Part shown: positions 1 to 9,189 of the stretch, piece by piece
Numbering within the stretch: the stretch's first letter is position 1
Layout: each line of letters starts with the position of its first letter
Assembly: GCF_008365385.1 (NCBI RefSeq)
Contig: NZ_QOVF01000002.1
Location: 310,001-374,000, forward strand
Length of the DNA: 64,000 nt
Direction of reading: 5' to 3'
From: Halopseudomonas laoshanensis
Lineage (GTDB): Bacteria; Pseudomonadota; Gammaproteobacteria; Pseudomonadales; Pseudomonadaceae
Position numbers and translations under genes: made by a program
The notes under the pieces: model-generated
What the model saw: the letters and a program-made list of their open reading frames with translations, nothing else
The model's database searches: none
What the model was told of the DNA's origin: nothing

Positions 1-1517
1 TGAAAGTGTTCGACGCCAGCGCCCAGATCAATAGTGCCGAGCCCGAACCCTCTCCAGCGCCGGATGCTGCGAAAACCCCACCCCCGCCACCCGCGGCTGG
101 CGAGCCGGGCAGTGGCCGTCAGGGTACCTTGCTGATTCACGACGATCTGGAGTTGGACGATCTGGACCTGGAAGCGCTGGGGCTGGACGAGTCCATTCTC
201 GAAGAGATCAACCCCGACGCCAGAACGACACATTCCGAGCCTGAACATCCGACCACCGAGCCTTCTGCCGATATCAGCCCGGCCGCGGCGCCATCATCGG
301 CGTCAATAGATCCGGAAGTTAATGCGCCAGAACCCGTGGAGCCGACCGATAACGACGCTACGGACGTATTTGTCGGCGAGCATAGTGACGAGGAAATACA
401 ACTGCTGGCTGAACCCGAACCATTCAGCGAGCCTCTGTGGGATGATGCTCCAGCTACCGACGATCAAGCCGCCGCTGATGAGCCCCCGCGCGCCGATCCG
501 CAGAACAACTGGACGCCCACCGATGCCGATATCGACCGAGCGTTCGAGTTCGACTCAGCCCGGGACAAACCTGACGCCTGGGATCTGGATTTCAACCTGG
601 ATAACGATCTCGCAGACAAACCGCCGTATACGGCCAATAGCTCGGATCCACTGGATGATATCGAGCTGCACGAGGCGTTTCGCAACGCAGCCAGCTCGCG
701 TGATTTTGCGCCACGTCCTCTGCCACCTGAGCCACTGCCAACTGATGACCGCAAGCCAGATCCGTTTGACATGGACAGTCCGCCGTCCATCGGGCCACTG
801 AGTGCAGCCCCTCCCGAGCAGGGTATTTTTCTGCGGGACCAGCCTTTTTTGCTGCCAAATCCCGAGCCGCGAGCAAAGCGTCCGCAGCCATCTGAGGAGG
901 CGCCAGCCCCGACGGCTAAGCGAGCGCCTCAGGAGCGCCGGGAGCCCAGCCTGGATAGCACAGGCTTTGGCGATGATCTGCAGCTCCCCGAGCTGATAGA
1001 CGAACCCCTGTATCTGGATGATCGCCCTAGGGCCCGCCGCCCGCGGCGGCAATGGCTGTGGACGTTGCTCAGTATAATCGCCGCACTGGCGTTACTCGGG
1101 CAGGTAGCAACCTATAACTACGCAGCCTTGGCGCATAACGAGCGTACCCGCCCCATCATGGAACAAGTGTGCTTTCTGGCTGGTTGCCAATTGCCTGCCC
1201 GGGTCAATATAGATCTGATCCGTAGCAGCAATCTGGTGGTACGGCCGCACTCCGACTTCCCGAATGCACTCGCCATCGATGTGATCCTTTACAACCGCGC
1301 TGATTTCGCCCAACCCTTTCCAGTGCTGCGCATGACCTTCAGTGATCTGGCCGGGCGCGAAATCAGCAGCAAGTTGTTTCAACCGGTCGAGTACCTCGGC
1401 GGCGAACTCGCCGGTACAACGCTGATGCCTCCGCAAACGCCAGTGCACGTTGGGCTCAGCATGCTTGACCCGGGCTCAAACGTGGCCAGTTATAATCTGG
1501 ATTTCCTCAGCCCCTGA
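1..1517 (+). CDS. DUF3426 (zinc-ribbon type) membrane protein, 5' end outside window
   Basis: The reading frame is open at the left edge and its first visible residues read (C/L)KVFDAS, which matches the end of the MJ0042-type zinc ribbon that begins DUF3426 proteins. The true start and most of the zinc ribbon therefore lie upstream; the GTG at 6 is not a real start. The next ~320 residues are acidic, proline-rich and probably disordered. One membrane segment follows at about residues 350-368, preceded by an Arg-rich stretch, and then a ~130-residue extracytoplasmic DUF3426 domain with a Cys pair (CFLAGCQLP). The family's function is not established. In Pseudomonas it lies between prmA and dusB, which fits the dusB that follows. 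Confident in the family, not in a function. Confidence 0.85.
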   Translation, partial: KVFDASAQINSAEPEPSPAPDAAKTPPPPPAAGEPGSGRQGTLLIHDDLELDDLDLEALGLDESILEEINPDARTTHSEPEHPTTEPSADISPAAAPSSASIDPEVNAPEPVEPTDNDATDVFVGEHSDEEIQLLAEPEPFSEPLWDDAPATDDQAAADEPPRADPQNNWTPTDADIDRAFEFDSARDKPDAWDLDFNLDNDLADKPPYTANSSDPLDDIELHEAFRNAASSRDFAPRPLPPEPLPTDDRKPDPFDMDSPPSIGPLSAAPPEQGIFLRDQPFLLPNPEPRAKRPQPSEEAPAPTAKRAPQERREPSLDSTGFGDDLQLPELIDEPLYLDDRPRARRPRRQWLWTLLSIIAALALLGQVATYNYAALAHNERTRPIMEQVCFLAGCQLPARVNIDLIRSSNLVVRPHSDFPNALAIDVILYNRADFAQPFPVLRMTFSDLAGREISSKLFQPVEYLGGELAGTTLMPPQTPVHVGLSMLDPGSNVASYNLDFLSP

Positions 1518-1677
1518 ACCGCCTGGCGGATCTGCTCAAAAATCGTCCAGCTCAGTCTTTATATGGTCATCCAGAGCAGGTATCATTATCGCCCTTTTCA
1601 CATTACTTGACCCTGACTCCCTTGTGTCATTGCCTTGGGCGTGCCGGCGAGCAGCAGTGATTACAGAGAGTACAGGG

Positions 1678-2676
1678 ATGGACCAGGCAGTGACTCGTAT
1701 CGGAACCTATCAACTCGCCAGCCCGGTCATTCTTGCACCCATGGCAGGCGTTACCGATCTGCCCTTCCGGCAACTGTGCCGTCGGCTGGGCGCCGGGCTG
1801 GTGGTTTCAGAGATGGTCACCAGCGATGTACGCCTCTGGAACAGCCGCAAATCCCGTCAGCGCCTTGATCACACCGGTGAAAGCGAACCCCGCTCAGTGC
1901 AGATTGCCGGCGGCGACGCCGAGATGATGGCCGAGGCCGCGCGCATGAATGAGCAACTCGGCGCGCAGATCATCGACATCAATATGGGTTGCCCGGCGAA
2001 AAAAGTCTGCAACAAGGCGGCCGGCTCAGCCCTGATGCGCGATGAAAAGCTGGTCGGCGAGATACTCGAAGCGGTGGTGAATGCGGTCAATCTGCCGGTC
2101 ACCCTGAAAATCCGCACTGGCTGGTGTGCCGAAAAGCGCAACGGCCTGCAAATCGCCCGGATAGCCGAAGCATCTGGTATTCAGGCGCTGGCCGTGCACG
2201 GGCGCACCCGAACTCAGTTGTATACCGGTGAAGCCGAATACGACAGCATCGCTGCGATCAAACAGGCAATTGGCATACCGGTGTTTGCCAACGGCGATAT
2301 CGACTCCCCGCAAAAAGCCCTTGCCGTACTCCAGCATACTGGAGCCGATGCGGTTATGATTGGCCGTGCAGCCCAGGGCCGCCCCTGGATATTCAACGAA
2401 ATCAGTCACTTTCTGAAAACCGGCGAACTCTTGCCAGCACCAACACTGGATTGGCAGCAATCGATTCTGCAGGAGCACCTGCAGGCGCTGCACACTTTTT
2501 ATGGTGAACATCAGGGCGTGCGTATTGCACGCAAACATGTTGGTTGGTATCTGCAAACCCTGCCTGGCGCAGAGGATTTCCGCCGCCGATTCAACCAACT
2601 GGAATGCTCCGAGCAGCAGCGCCGGAACATTCAGACTTTCTTTACCCGCTTGCTGGAAGGAGACCTTGCGGCATGA
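1678..2676 (+). CDS. dusB: tRNA-dihydrouridine synthase B
   Basis: FMN- and NADPH-dependent reduction of uridine to dihydrouridine in tRNA. The 332-residue product begins [11 protein letters not shown] and has the TIM-barrel FMN-binding start [13 protein letters not shown], the DusB motif [11 protein letters not shown] with the catalytic Cys, and the later HGRTR and GRAAQGRPW segments that contact flavin phosphate. The frame is open further upstream to 1450, but homology begins at ATG 1678. The stop overlaps the start of fis as ATGA, the classic dusB-fis operon of gammaproteobacteria. A promoter is expected in the 160 bp upstream, but I could not place one with confidence. Confidence 0.97.
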   Translation: MDQAVTRIGTYQLASPVILAPMAGVTDLPFRQLCRRLGAGLVVSEMVTSDVRLWNSRKSRQRLDHTGESEPRSVQIAGGDAEMMAEAARMNEQLGAQIIDINMGCPAKKVCNKAAGSALMRDEKLVGEILEAVVNAVNLPVTLKIRTGWCAEKRNGLQIARIAEASGIQALAVHGRTRTQLYTGEAEYDSIAAIKQAIGIPVFANGDIDSPQKALAVLQHTGADAVMIGRAAQGRPWIFNEISHFLKTGELLPAPTLDWQQSILQEHLQALHTFYGEHQGVRIARKHVGWYLQTLPGAEDFRRRFNQLECSEQQRRNIQTFFTRLLEGDLAA

Positions 2677-2999
2677 GCCTTATGAACGCCTCAGACACTA
2701 TTGGAACAGAACCCGTGAGCGAACTCGCTGAAAAAAATCTTTACGTTGCCCCCGACAAGCTCAGCCAGAGTAGCCGCACCCTGCGCAATAGTGTCGAACA
2801 AGCACTGAAGAACTACTTCGATCATCTGGATGGACAGGACGTTACCGATGTATACGACATGGTGCTCTGCGAAGTCGAAGCGCCGCTGCTGGAAAGCGTG
2901 ATGGAGCACGTCAAAGGTAATCAGACGCGGGCCTCCGAAATCCTTGGGCTCAATCGCGGCACCCTGCGCAAAAAGCTCAAGCAATACGGATTGCTCTAA
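2673..2999 (+). CDS. fis: Nucleoid-associated DNA-binding protein Fis
   Basis: Small homodimeric nucleoid protein that bends DNA and acts in growth-phase control of rRNA and other promoters. The 108-residue product has the typical Fis C-terminal half, with the dimerisation helices ([19 protein letters not shown]) and the helix-turn-helix ([21 protein letters not shown]). Length matches Pseudomonas Fis (about 107). I chose ATG 2673, which overlaps the dusB stop and has GGAAGGAGA just upstream; ATG 2682 is a second in-frame choice. Cotranscribed and probably translationally coupled with dusB. The N-terminal ~20 residues are the variable part of the family. Confidence 0.96.
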   Translation: MSLMNASDTIGTEPVSELAEKNLYVAPDKLSQSSRTLRNSVEQALKNYFDHLDGQDVTDVYDMVLCEVEAPLLESVMEHVKGNQTRASEILGLNRGTLRKKLKQYGLL

Positions 3000-3080
3000 G
3001 TCAATCTGCTACTACCCCGCTCCCGGCTTCCGGCTCCATATCCGAAGCTGCCACTATCCTTTATCTGATCTGGAATGAAG

Positions 3081-4688
3081 ATGACCGACCAAACCACCCG
3101 CCTGCCCATACGTCGCGCGCTGATCAGCGTGTCCGACAAGACCGGCATTGTCGATTTCGCCCGCGAACTCAGCGCCCAGGGCGTCGAGATCCTTTCCACC
3201 GGCGGCACCTTCAAGCTGCTGCGCGAGCAAGGCATCAACGCCGTGGAAGTGGCCGACTACACCGGTTTCCCGGAAATGATGGACGGCCGGGTAAAGACCC
3301 TGCATCCGAAGATTCATGGTGGCATCCTCGGGCGGCGGGATATCGATGGGCAGGTCATGCAGGAGCACGGCATCCAGCCAATCGACATGGTGGTGGTCAA
3401 TCTGTACCCCTTTGCGGCTACCGTAGCCAAGCCTGACTGCAGCCTGCCTGACGCGATTGAAAATATCGACATCGGCGGCCCGACCATGGTCCGGTCGGCG
3501 GCGAAGAATCACAAGGACGTCGCTATTGTCGTCAATGCCAGCGATTACGCCAGCATCCAGGATGCGCTCAAGCAAGGCGGGCTAACCTATGCGCAGCGTT
3601 TCGACCTGGCGCTCAAGGCCTTTGAACACACCGCCGCCTATGACGGCATGATCGCCAACTATCTGGGCAGCATTGACCAGCAGCGCGACACGCTCAGCAC
3701 CGCTGACCGTGCCAGCTTCCCGCGCACCTTCAACACCCAGTTCATCAAGGCGCAGGATATGCGTTACGGCGAAAACCCGCACCAGTCCGCCGCCTTTTAC
3801 CGCGAAGCCAATCCGACCGAAGCCTGCATTGCCACCGCCGTCCAGTTGCAGGGCAAGGAGTTGTCCTACAACAACGTAGCCGATACCGACGCTGCGCTTG
3901 AATGCGTCAAGAGCTTTACCAAGCCGGCCTGCGTTATCGTCAAACATGCCAATCCTTGTGGTGTGGCCGTGGTGCCTGAAAACGAGGGCGGCATTCGGCA
4001 GGCTTATGAGCTGGCCTACGCAACCGACTCGGAATCGGCCTTTGGCGGCATCATCGCATTCAACCGCGAACTGGATGCGGCGACCGCCCAGGCGATCGTC
4101 GACCGTCAGTTTGTCGAAGTGATCATTGCGCCGCGCATCAGCGCCGCTGCACGCGAAGTGGTCAGTGCGAAAGCCAATGTCCGCCTGCTTGAGTGCGGCG
4201 AGTGGTCGACCGAACGTCTGGCCGACTGGGACTTCAAGCGCGTCAACGGTGGCTTGCTGGTGCAAAGCAGAGACGTGGGTATGATTACCGAGGCCGACCT
4301 TAAGGTCGTTACCCAGCGCGCGCCCACCGAGCAGGAAATTCACGACCTGGTGTTTGCCTGGAAGGTCGCCAAATACGTCAAGTCCAACGCTATCGTGTAT
4401 GCCAGCCAGCGCCAGACCGTAGGCATTGGTGCCGGACAGATGAGCCGCGTCAACTCCGCGCGCATCGCCGCAATCAAGGCGGAACATGCTGGGCTGCAGG
4501 TCAAGGGTGCAGTCATGGCGTCCGATGCGTTCTTTCCGTTTCGCGATGGCATAGACAACGCCGCAGCGAATGGCATCAGCGCGGTAATTCAGCCCGGCGG
4601 CTCCATGCGGGACGCCGAAGTGATCGCAGCGGCCGATGAAGCAGGCATGGCTATGGTATTCACTGGCATGCGGCATTTCAGACACTGA
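3081..4688 (+). CDS. purH: Bifunctional AICAR formyltransferase / IMP cyclohydrolase
   Basis: Catalyses the last two steps of IMP synthesis: formyl transfer from 10-formyl-THF to AICAR, then cyclisation. The 535-residue product has the N-terminal MGS-like cyclohydrolase domain ([48 protein letters not shown]) and the C-terminal transformylase domain with the KHANPCG motif. ATG 3075 lies two codons upstream in frame; ATG 3081 fits the family N-terminus (MTDQTTRLP) and has GGAATGAAG at a usable distance. purD follows after a 97-bp gap, the usual purH-purD pair. Confidence 0.97.
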   Translation: MTDQTTRLPIRRALISVSDKTGIVDFARELSAQGVEILSTGGTFKLLREQGINAVEVADYTGFPEMMDGRVKTLHPKIHGGILGRRDIDGQVMQEHGIQPIDMVVVNLYPFAATVAKPDCSLPDAIENIDIGGPTMVRSAAKNHKDVAIVVNASDYASIQDALKQGGLTYAQRFDLALKAFEHTAAYDGMIANYLGSIDQQRDTLSTADRASFPRTFNTQFIKAQDMRYGENPHQSAAFYREANPTEACIATAVQLQGKELSYNNVADTDAALECVKSFTKPACVIVKHANPCGVAVVPENEGGIRQAYELAYATDSESAFGGIIAFNRELDAATAQAIVDRQFVEVIIAPRISAAAREVVSAKANVRLLECGEWSTERLADWDFKRVNGGLLVQSRDVGMITEADLKVVTQRAPTEQEIHDLVFAWKVAKYVKSNAIVYASQRQTVGIGAGQMSRVNSARIAAIKAEHAGLQVKGAVMASDAFFPFRDGIDNAAANGISAVIQPGGSMRDAEVIAAADEAGMAMVFTGMRHFRH

Positions 4689-4785
4689 TAGAGCGACAAG
4701 CACCAAGCGGCAGACATCAGGTGGCGCGCAAACGACCTGGACCCTGCCGCTGGAAGCTGGTCGTTCTTTGCACCGGAGAGATTGC

Positions 4786-6087
4786 ATGAATGTTTTGATT
4801 ATCGGTAGTGGCGGGCGTGAGCACGCACTGGCCTGGAAAGTGGCTCAGGATGCGCGAGTCGAGAAAGTCTTCGTCGCTCCGGGCAATGCCGGCACCGCTA
4901 CTGAGCCCAAGTGTGAGAACGTCGCCATTGATGTGCTGGAGCTGCAAAAGCTCGCCGATTTCGCTGCGGCGAATGTGCAACTGACTATAGTCGGCCCAGA
5001 AGCGCCGCTGGTTGCTGGTGTAGTTGATCTGTTTCGCAGCCTCAACCTGCCCTGCTTCGGCCCGACCGCAGGCGCGGCGCAATTGGAAGGCTCCAAGGCC
5101 TTTACCAAGGATTTTCTTGCCCGCCATCAGATCCCCACTGCCGACTACCAGAACTTTACCGAGGTCGAGCCGGCCTTGGCTTACCTGGCAGAAAAAGGTG
5201 CTCCTATCGTCATCAAGGCTGACGGCCTGGCCGCCGGCAAGGGCGTAATAGTCGCCATGACGCTGCAGGAAGCGGAAAACGCCGTGCGCGATATGCTCGC
5301 GGGTAATGCCTTTGGCGAGGCAGGCTCCCGAGTCGTGATTGAGGAGTTTCTCGACGGCGAAGAAGCCAGCTTTATCGTCATGGTCGACGGTGAGAACGTC
5401 CTGCCGATGGCCACCAGCCAGGATCACAAACGCGTAGGCGACGGTGACAGCGGCCCGAACACGGGCGGCATGGGTGCTTACTCCCCGGCTCCGGTGGTCA
5501 CTGCTGATGTCCACCAGCGCGTGATGGATGAGGTCATCTGGCCCACGGTGCGCGGGATGGCAGCCGAGGGCAACGTATACACCGGCTTTCTTTACGCCGG
5601 TCTGATGATTGATAGCCAGGGCAATCCCAAGGTCATTGAATTCAATTGCCGCTTTGGTGACCCGGAAACCCAGCCCATCATGCTGCGGCTACAGTCCAGC
5701 CTGGTGGATCTGGCCGAGGCTGCGCTGGCTGGCCAACTAAACAGAGCCGAAGCCGTTTGGGACCCCCGCCCCAGCCTCGGCGTGGTAATTGCCGCTGGCG
5801 GCTACCCGGCCGACTATGCCAAAGGCGATGCCATCGAAGGCCTGGAACAAGCCAACAGCACGTTGGGCAAAATTTTCCATGCCGGTACTACACTGAAAGC
5901 TGGCGCCACGCCGAGCGAGGCTACCGTAGTCACCAGTGGCGGCCGGGTACTCTGTGCTACGGCGTTAGGCGACAGCATTCTGCAAGCGCAACAGAACGCT
6001 TATGCCTTAGCCAGCAAGGTGAGATGGAAGGGCAGTTTCTTCCGCTCGGACATCGGTTACCGGGCCATCGCCAGAGAGCAAGAGTAG
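4786..6087 (+). CDS. purD: Phosphoribosylamine--glycine ligase (GAR synthetase)
   Basis: ATP-dependent ligation of glycine to phosphoribosylamine in purine synthesis. The 433-residue product starts [18 protein letters not shown], the diagnostic PurD N-terminus, and contains the ATP-grasp signatures ([50 protein letters not shown]). The frame is open back to 4636, but that extension overlaps purH and does not match the family; GGAGAG lies 10 bp upstream of ATG 4786. The last ~10 residues ([12 protein letters not shown]) are the typical C-terminus. It forms a purine operon with purH. Confidence 0.97.
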   Translation: MNVLIIGSGGREHALAWKVAQDARVEKVFVAPGNAGTATEPKCENVAIDVLELQKLADFAAANVQLTIVGPEAPLVAGVVDLFRSLNLPCFGPTAGAAQLEGSKAFTKDFLARHQIPTADYQNFTEVEPALAYLAEKGAPIVIKADGLAAGKGVIVAMTLQEAENAVRDMLAGNAFGEAGSRVVIEEFLDGEEASFIVMVDGENVLPMATSQDHKRVGDGDSGPNTGGMGAYSPAPVVTADVHQRVMDEVIWPTVRGMAAEGNVYTGFLYAGLMIDSQGNPKVIEFNCRFGDPETQPIMLRLQSSLVDLAEAALAGQLNRAEAVWDPRPSLGVVIAAGGYPADYAKGDAIEGLEQANSTLGKIFHAGTTLKAGATPSEATVVTSGGRVLCATALGDSILQAQQNAYALASKVRWKGSFFRSDIGYRAIAREQE

Positions 6088-6136
6088 CAGGAGTAAGTAT
6101 CGCCAGCGCTGACAACGGTCAGCCTGGCCAAGCATC

Positions 6137-6164
6137 TTGGCATCAGCTTGCAGTGAGCTATACT
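6137..6164 (+). promoter_or_regulatory. Candidate sigma-70 promoter for retS
   Basis: TTGGCA at 6137-6142 and TATACT at 6159-6164 are separated by 16 bp, close to consensus at both elements, 35 bp upstream of the retS start. This suggests that retS has its own promoter rather than depending on read-through from purD. Predicted from sequence only. Confidence 0.55.
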
Positions 6165-6199
6165 GATTTCCGCTAGCTGACGCCGCACGTCAATTGCCC

Positions 6200-8989
6200 A
6201 TGGACAGGACGCAACTCATAGTGAAGCAAGCACGCTGGTTGATCCTCGCCCTGCTGGCAGGATTCATTATGCTTACGGCCAAGGGCGTAACAGCGACCGA
6301 ACTGGCTGCGCCCGTTCCAGCGCATTACAGTCTGGTCGACACCGGTGGCGAGCTGACCCTGGCCGATATTACCTCCAATCGCTATGCCAACCGTTTTATT
6401 CCAAGCCCTCCCGGGCCGCTGAAGTTGACCGGTGCCGATGCAGCACTGTGGGTAAAAATACCTATAACCAGCACCGGCGCTCAGCAGGTACGCCTGGATA
6501 ACCCTGCCCTGGAGCACATCAGCTTATACCTGCTGCGCGGTACCGAGGTACTAGAAACCTACCAAAGCGGAGCCAACCAGCCGACTGATCCGCGACTGCT
6601 CCGGCAACCGGGCTTCGCCTTCCCGATCGAGATCAACTCCGGAGCAGAGTACAGCCTGTACCTGCGCTTGCAGAATGACTACCCCATCAGCACGCATCTG
6701 AGTGTCATGGATGCCCAGCAAGCGGCCACCCTGCATGGCACTCACCAGGCATTACAGGGCGTACTGGTCGGACTCTTGCTCGCGCTCGTGTTACACGGTT
6801 TGTTGCACGGTAGCGTCAGCCGCGACCCTTTCCACTTATTGCTCGCCACTGCCGCACTGATTCTCTGCCTAGCCAACCTGAGCGCCATCAGTTGGGTGGT
6901 AAAACAGGCGCCACTGCTACTGGGTCATAGCGCTGAACTGTTGCAGCTCGCCGCTTATCCGCTGATGGCCGTATTACTCCTCTGCCTGTTACCCGGTCCC
7001 GATTTGCGAACGCACCGACGCTTGGCATTGTTGGTCGGTGTTGGCGCAGCGACCTTGGGGGTACTGGTACTCGTTGCCGCCTGGCATTCTTCGTTGTTCG
7101 CCCGCATGGCGGTACTGATCCAACTGGGTTTGCCGCTGATGATACTCACGCTGCAACTTTTTCTCTGGTTACGCCGGCAACCAACTAACAGGCCCTTCCT
7201 GACGGGCGCCTTATTGTTGTTGGGTGCGGCCGTTGTCAACCTGCTGGGTTATCAACACATACTCGGCGCTCATATTGTCGACACGCTGGTCTGGCTGGCC
7301 ATGGTGTGCTTTGCCTGGAGCCTGCACAACCGCGCTCAACGGCTGCTGGCGCAGCGCGTCAGTCAGCGCCAGACTCAAGCGACTCGTCATGCAGAGAGGC
7401 GTGCCAAGGCTGAGTTTCTGGGCCGAATCAGCCATGAAATTCGTACACCGATGAATGGCGTACTGGGCATGTCCGAGCTGCTGTTGGATACCGCGCTGTC
7501 CGCCAAACAGCGCGACTATGTACAAACCATTCACGGTTCGGGAAATGATCTGCTGAACCTGATCAACGAAATTCTCGACATGTCGCGGCTCGAATCCGGG
7601 CAGATGACGCTTGAATCCGTGCAGTTCGATCTGCATGCGCTGGTCAACGATTGCCTGGATATTTTCCGCAATCGTGCCGACAGTCAGACCATAGAATTGA
7701 TCAGTTTCGTGCATCCCGATGTGCCCCGAACCATTAATGGAGACCCTACCCGGCTACGTCAGGTATTGATGAACTTGTTGGGTAACGCACTGCGGTTTAC
7801 CGATCAGGGGGAAATTCTCCTGGTGGTTGGCGTAGAGCCGCAAGGGACCGGCCAGCAATTGCGATTTGCGGTACAGGATTCAGGCCATGCAATGTCCGAC
7901 CAGGCTAGAGACTGCCTGCTCAAGGTGCTGCCCAACTCGTCAAGGCTACTGGATCAAGCTGATGGCAATGGCCATCTGGGTTTGCTGATTGCCAGCCAGT
8001 TGATTCATATGATGGAAGGCCAGGTCGGTATCAAATATGCGTCCGAGCAAGGCAACTCGATCTGGTTCACCCTGCCGCTGGATAGAACCCATGCCTTTGT
8101 CGAACCCGATACCGAAGGCCGCTGCCTGCTTGAACGGCGGGTATTGATCGTTGATGACAATGCGACCTGCCGCAAGGTCCTGCAACAACAATGTAATGCC
8201 TGGGGAATGCAGGCGCAGTGTGTGTCCGGCGGTAAAGAAGCGTTGGCATTGTTGCGCACCCAGGCACACCTGGGTAGTCCCTTCGACATAGTGCTGGTGG
8301 ACCACTCCATGCCGGGCATGAGCGGATTGGAACTCGCCACCCGCATCAAGGATGATGCGGCGATCAGGAATCAATTGCTGATCATCATGCTGACCGGCGT
8401 CAGCCACGCGCCCAGCCGCGTCATCGCTCGTAATGCCGGAATCCGCCGCATCCTCAGCAAACCCGTGGCGGGCTATACACTGCGCACCACGCTGATCGAC
8501 GAGTGGCTGCAACACAGTCAGCAGCAGCATAGTGAGCATAGCGAAGACAACTCAGAACCCCTTCAGCAAACGCACTCCGGCGGCTTCAAAATCCTGGTCG
8601 CAGAAGACAATTCGATCTCCACCAAGGTTATCCGCGGCATGTTAGGCAAGCTCAACATGCAGGTGCATTCGGTCCAGAACGGCCAGCAGGCAGTGCTGCA
8701 AGCTCAAACCGGTGACTATGATCTGGTCTTGATGGACTGCGAAATGCCGGAAATGGATGGGTTTACTGCGGCGGAACTTATTCGCCAATGGGAACGGGCC
8801 AGCGGTCGCCAACCTATCCCGATCATTGCCCTTACTGCCCACATTCTGCCCGAGCACCGCGAGCGCTCAAGACTGGCCGGTATGAACGGACACATAGCCA
8901 AGCCAGTCGAGTTGGCGCAGTTACGCGACCAGCTCAACTTCTGGATCGATCAGAAACAATTGGATCAGGCGCGCGATCAGACAGCCTGA
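6200..8989 (+). CDS. retS: RetS-type hybrid sensor histidine kinase with two receiver domains
   Basis: In Pseudomonas RetS binds GacS and blocks the Gac/Rsm switch to biofilm growth. The 929-residue protein has a signal/membrane start (to ~30), a 7TMR-DISMED2 periplasmic sensor (~40-180), seven membrane helices of the 7TMR-DISM type (~190-385), a HisKA domain with His412 in [10 protein letters not shown], an ATPase domain, and two receivers with Asp701 (VDHSMPG) and Asp846 ([10 protein letters not shown]). Domain order, length (P. aeruginosa RetS is about 940) and position after purD agree with retS. The ATPase keeps the N-box ([10 protein letters not shown]), but the G1 box reads DSGHAM and the G2 box [10 protein letters not shown], both off consensus. 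ATG 6200 is preferred to the TTG six bases upstream. Identity is by architecture and synteny; phosphotransfer is not shown. Confidence 0.9.
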   Translation: MDRTQLIVKQARWLILALLAGFIMLTAKGVTATELAAPVPAHYSLVDTGGELTLADITSNRYANRFIPSPPGPLKLTGADAALWVKIPITSTGAQQVRLDNPALEHISLYLLRGTEVLETYQSGANQPTDPRLLRQPGFAFPIEINSGAEYSLYLRLQNDYPISTHLSVMDAQQAATLHGTHQALQGVLVGLLLALVLHGLLHGSVSRDPFHLLLATAALILCLANLSAISWVVKQAPLLLGHSAELLQLAAYPLMAVLLLCLLPGPDLRTHRRLALLVGVGAATLGVLVLVAAWHSSLFARMAVLIQLGLPLMILTLQLFLWLRRQPTNRPFLTGALLLLGAAVVNLLGYQHILGAHIVDTLVWLAMVCFAWSLHNRAQRLLAQRVSQRQTQATRHAERRAKAEFLGRISHEIRTPMNGVLGMSELLLDTALSAKQRDYVQTIHGSGNDLLNLINEILDMSRLESGQMTLESVQFDLHALVNDCLDIFRNRADSQTIELISFVHPDVPRTINGDPTRLRQVLMNLLGNALRFTDQGEILLVVGVEPQGTGQQLRFAVQDSGHAMSDQARDCLLKVLPNSSRLLDQADGNGHLGLLIASQLIHMMEGQVGIKYASEQGNSIWFTLPLDRTHAFVEPDTEGRCLLERRVLIVDDNATCRKVLQQQCNAWGMQAQCVSGGKEALALLRTQAHLGSPFDIVLVDHSMPGMSGLELATRIKDDAAIRNQLLIIMLTGVSHAPSRVIARNAGIRRILSKPVAGYTLRTTLIDEWLQHSQQQHSEHSEDNSEPLQQTHSGGFKILVAEDNSISTKVIRGMLGKLNMQVHSVQNGQQAVLQAQTGDYDLVLMDCEMPEMDGFTAAELIRQWERASGRQPIPIIALTAHILPEHRERSRLAGMNGHIAKPVELAQLRDQLNFWIDQKQLDQARDQTA

Positions 8990-9120
8990 TCGGTACCGAC
9001 GTTAGGAGAAGCTGGTAACACATCCACGCCGGCGGAAGCGGCCGCGTAGTTGACGACATAGCCCAGCAGCAAGCTGCGACCCACCATCCCTGCAATACGC
9101 ACACCTTGCCATGCCAGCAT
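8977..9120 (-). CDS. Small ORF of 47 residues downstream of ygiQ, function unknown
   Basis: On the minus strand a 47-codon frame begins [20 protein letters not shown] and ends VGTDQAV before TGA at 8977-8979. It overlaps the 3' end of retS by 13 bp tail to tail. It has an ATG and a GGGAG ribosome-binding site 7 bp upstream, and that site lies inside the right arm of a perfect 12-bp hairpin (9124-9153). The middle is hydrophobic (about residues 8-28) and could be a single membrane helix. I do not recognise the family. It could be chance, since the gap between retS and ygiQ must hold something in frame; the well-placed site argues mildly for a real gene. Confidence 0.35.
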   Translation of the reverse strand: MLAWQGVRIAGMVGRSLLLGYVVNYAAASAGVDVLPASPNVGTDQAV

Positions 9121-9123
9121 CAG

Positions 9124-9153
9124 ACATCTCCCGTAAGTAGATACGGGAGATGT
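9124..9153. repeat. Perfect 12-bp inverted repeat between ygiQ and the small ORF
   Basis: ACATCTCCCGTA (9124-9135) and TACGGGAGATGT (9142-9153) pair perfectly around a 6-bp loop. There is no T-run on either side, so it is not a standard intrinsic terminator. Read on the minus strand, the right arm contains the GGGAG that would serve the 47-codon ORF. It may be a terminator for ygiQ or retS, or a translation-controlling hairpin. Confidence 0.7.
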
Positions 9154-9189
9154 TAGGCGCCAATGCTCTAAACGGCCATTAGGCAGATG

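Noticed and set aside
1518-1677. dusB-fis promoter upstream of dusB
   Set aside because: TTGACC near 1610 has no acceptable -10 at the right distance and TATCAT near 1580 lacks a good -35; I could not choose.
1450-1677. Upstream extension of the dusB frame to 1450
   Set aside because: It overlaps the DUF3426 gene and does not resemble DusB; homology starts at ATG 1678.
3582-4787. Minus-strand ORF of 401 codons antisense to purH
   Set aside because: Mirror of conserved PurH coding sequence; no independent support.
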